Source: an uncultured Mediterranea sp. (lineage in GTDB: Bacteria; Bacteroidota; Bacteroidia; Bacteroidales; Bacteroidaceae). From it: a stretch of 64,000 bases of DNA. Positions 62,738 to 64,000 of this stretch are shown here, in pieces. A model generated the notes under the pieces. That model searched no databases. It was not told the DNA's origin and saw only the letters and a list, made by a program, of their open reading frames with translations. The stretch covers positions 1 through 64,000 of the forward strand of contig NZ_CABUOL010000001.1 in assembly GCF_902493215.1 (NCBI RefSeq), given 5' to 3'. The translations under genes and the position numbers were made by a program. Position 1 is the stretch's first letter; every line of letters starts with the position of its first letter.

Positions 62738-64000
62738 ATGAAAAAATGGACTTATTTGATCGCTGCCGGGCTATTAGCAGGAGCGACACCGGTTTTCACC
62801 GGATGTATTGACAATGATGAGCCGGAAGGTATCAGCATTTTACGAGGTGCGAAGGCGGAATTACTGAAGGCCAAAGCTGCTGTGGAGGCTGCCAAAGTAG
62901 CACAAGTACAGGCAGAAGCAGCCTTATTACAAGCAAAAGCTGCTGTGGAAGAAGCTAATGCTGTAAAGATTCAAGCTGAAGCTGAAAAAATTAAGGCTGA
63001 AGCCGCTATTGCTCAGGCGAAAGCAGATTATATCAATGCCAAGACTGATGAAGCTAAAGCCAATGCACAAGCTATTATTGAAGAAAATCAAAGAATTCAA
63101 AAAGAATGGGAAGAAAAAGCAGCTCAACGCGCTGCAGAGGCAGAAGCTGCAATCAAAAAAGCTGAATACGACGCTTTGACTGCAAAAGCAAATTATGAGA
63201 TGGTTTTAGCTACATTAGCAGGTGTCAAAGACTCTAAATTGACAGGCTACAAAACTGCATTGACTGAAGCTACTACTGCTTATTATGATGCATTGGACGA
63301 TTTAGTAGAGGCCCAGAGGAAATTGAACGACTATCAAGCTAAATTCGACGAAATCGAAGAATATAAAGATCTGAATACAAGAAAACTACAAAAGCAATTA
63401 AAATTAGCAGAAGCAGCATATGCCGGCGCAGAAGCAGCGTTGGAAGCCGCAAAAACAGAATTGGAAGAGTTCCAAGCCAACAACAAGACTCAGCACAGCT
63501 TGTATGATAAGCTGGATGAAGTCAACAAAAAAAGGGAAGCACTAGACAAAGAAATAATCGAGTTGAAGATAAAAGCAGGAGAACAGATTGCTGAGTTCCT
63601 GTCTTCAGGACGCATGGCAAAAGTTTCAGAACTTCGCGAAAGTATCTACGATTTAAGAAGTGAAGAACAGACTTTGGCAGCAGTCGAATTCGATTATGGC
63701 GACGGTTCAGGCTATCCTTCATATATCAACAAGGGTATAGAGGAATTCTTAGAAGAAAGTGTATATACTTATAATGAAGAAGGGAATTATGTAAGCTATA
63801 TAGAAGCCTTAACTGCCAAGTTAAAAGAGTTCCGCAGTTGGACACGTGATGAGAACGACAATGCTTGGACAGCAGAACGCATTGTCAAACTCGAAGGTGA
63901 CCAGGCTGCAATCAAGAAACGCATAGATGAAAATCTGCTTCCTGCATGGAAAGAGGCCGTAAAAGCCTACAATACGAATAAGTATAATGAAGCAGACCCA
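62738..64000 (+). CDS. Alanine-rich coiled-coil lipoprotein (3' partial)
   Basis: 421 codons without a stop to the window end. The start MKKWTYLIAAGLLAG is followed by the lipobox VFTGC (acyl Cys about 23), then CIDNDEPEG. About 37-130 is Ala/Lys/Glu/Gln-rich with quasi-repeats (LKAKAAVEAAKVAQVQAEA, LLQAKAAVEEANAVKIQAEA, KIKAEAAIAQAKADYINAKT). Long helices continue to about residue 300, and a more globular segment (FDYGDGSGYPSYINKG) is followed by more helix. It resembles TolA- or coiled-coil surface proteins in composition only. No function is recognised. The AraC-type gene upstream may regulate it. Confidence 0.75.
   Translation, partial: MKKWTYLIAAGLLAGATPVFTGCIDNDEPEGISILRGAKAELLKAKAAVEAAKVAQVQAEAALLQAKAAVEEANAVKIQAEAEKIKAEAAIAQAKADYINAKTDEAKANAQAIIEENQRIQKEWEEKAAQRAAEAEAAIKKAEYDALTAKANYEMVLATLAGVKDSKLTGYKTALTEATTAYYDALDDLVEAQRKLNDYQAKFDEIEEYKDLNTRKLQKQLKLAEAAYAGAEAALEAAKTELEEFQANNKTQHSLYDKLDEVNKKREALDKEIIELKIKAGEQIAEFLSSGRMAKVSELRESIYDLRSEEQTLAAVEFDYGDGSGYPSYINKGIEEFLEESVYTYNEEGNYVSYIEALTAKLKEFRSWTRDENDNAWTAERIVKLEGDQAAIKKRIDENLLPAWKEAVKAYNTNKYNEADP

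Noticed and set aside
1..64000. tRNA, rRNA or phage genes
   Set aside because: No cloverleaf, conserved rRNA segment, integrase or phage structural protein was recognised by eye; a tRNA could still be missed without a covariance search.

Overview
The window comes from the chromosome of a gut- or oral-type member of the Bacteroidales, probably Bacteroidaceae. The signs are a SusC/SusD pair, Bacteroidetes-style promoter boxes (TAnnTTTG, sometimes with a TTG about 19 bases upstream), lipoproteins with short Bacteroidetes lipoboxes, Pta-AckA, the single-chain class II glycyl-tRNA synthetase, and many short intergenic hairpins. I see no rRNA, tRNA, CRISPR array, transposase, integrase or phage gene.

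Layout. 1-4667: three-gene secreted glycan-degradation cluster (Ser-type sulfatase, GH20 hexosaminidase, GH43-like propeller protein). 4668-30249: housekeeping genes in short operons. These are a DUF59/SufT protein, a TlpA-like lipoprotein and LpxH; an alkaline phosphatase; Pta-AckA; a secreted LPP20/DUF4384/transglutaminase-like trio; LrgAB; a DUF2156 protein with a GNAT protein; CdaA and FolP; an MscS channel; MurF; VanZ; an NSS transporter; an HhH protein; a LolD-like ATPase, TcdA and a CPA2 antiporter; and Asd. 30347-36962: a BadF-type sugar kinase followed by a SusC/SusD pair.

37156-59155 is the most coherent system: 14 same-strand genes, mostly separated by 0-60 bases, that read as a peptidoglycan/MurNAc scavenging and recycling locus. 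Two NamZ-like exo-muramidases, an amidase carrying an inserted golvesin-like domain, a SpoIID-like protein and a serine hydrolase-SGNH fusion would cut or deacylate muropeptides. AmpG, a MurT-like membrane protein and a sodium:solute symporter would import products. MurK phosphorylates MurNAc, MurQ splits MurNAc-6-phosphate into GlcNAc-6-phosphate and D-lactate, and the FAD/Fe-S D-lactate dehydrogenase would oxidise that lactate. A tandem GT2 glycosyltransferase, a HIT-like DUF4922 protein and the SpoIID-like protein without a signal peptide are unexplained passengers. Two terminator hairpins close the region.

59488-61782: an FKBP-like lipoprotein and glycyl-tRNA synthetase. 61783-64000 is visibly AT-richer and holds a small AraC-type regulator and an alanine-rich coiled-coil lipoprotein cut by the window end.

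The most unusual non-coding signal is a family of short arrays with an exact 22-base period, built on a 13-base palindrome plus a 9-base spacer. The core is AAAGCAnTGCTTT at 19658, 28978, 38351 and, degenerate, 5004; it is ATGTTTCAAACAT at 25023. One unit changes both arms together, which suggests that the palindrome is selected. A second repeat family (AATTCTCAATT/ATTCTTCATT-type hairpins) lies between genes, supplies the last codons of cdaA, and appears in frame inside the D-lactate dehydrogenase linker.
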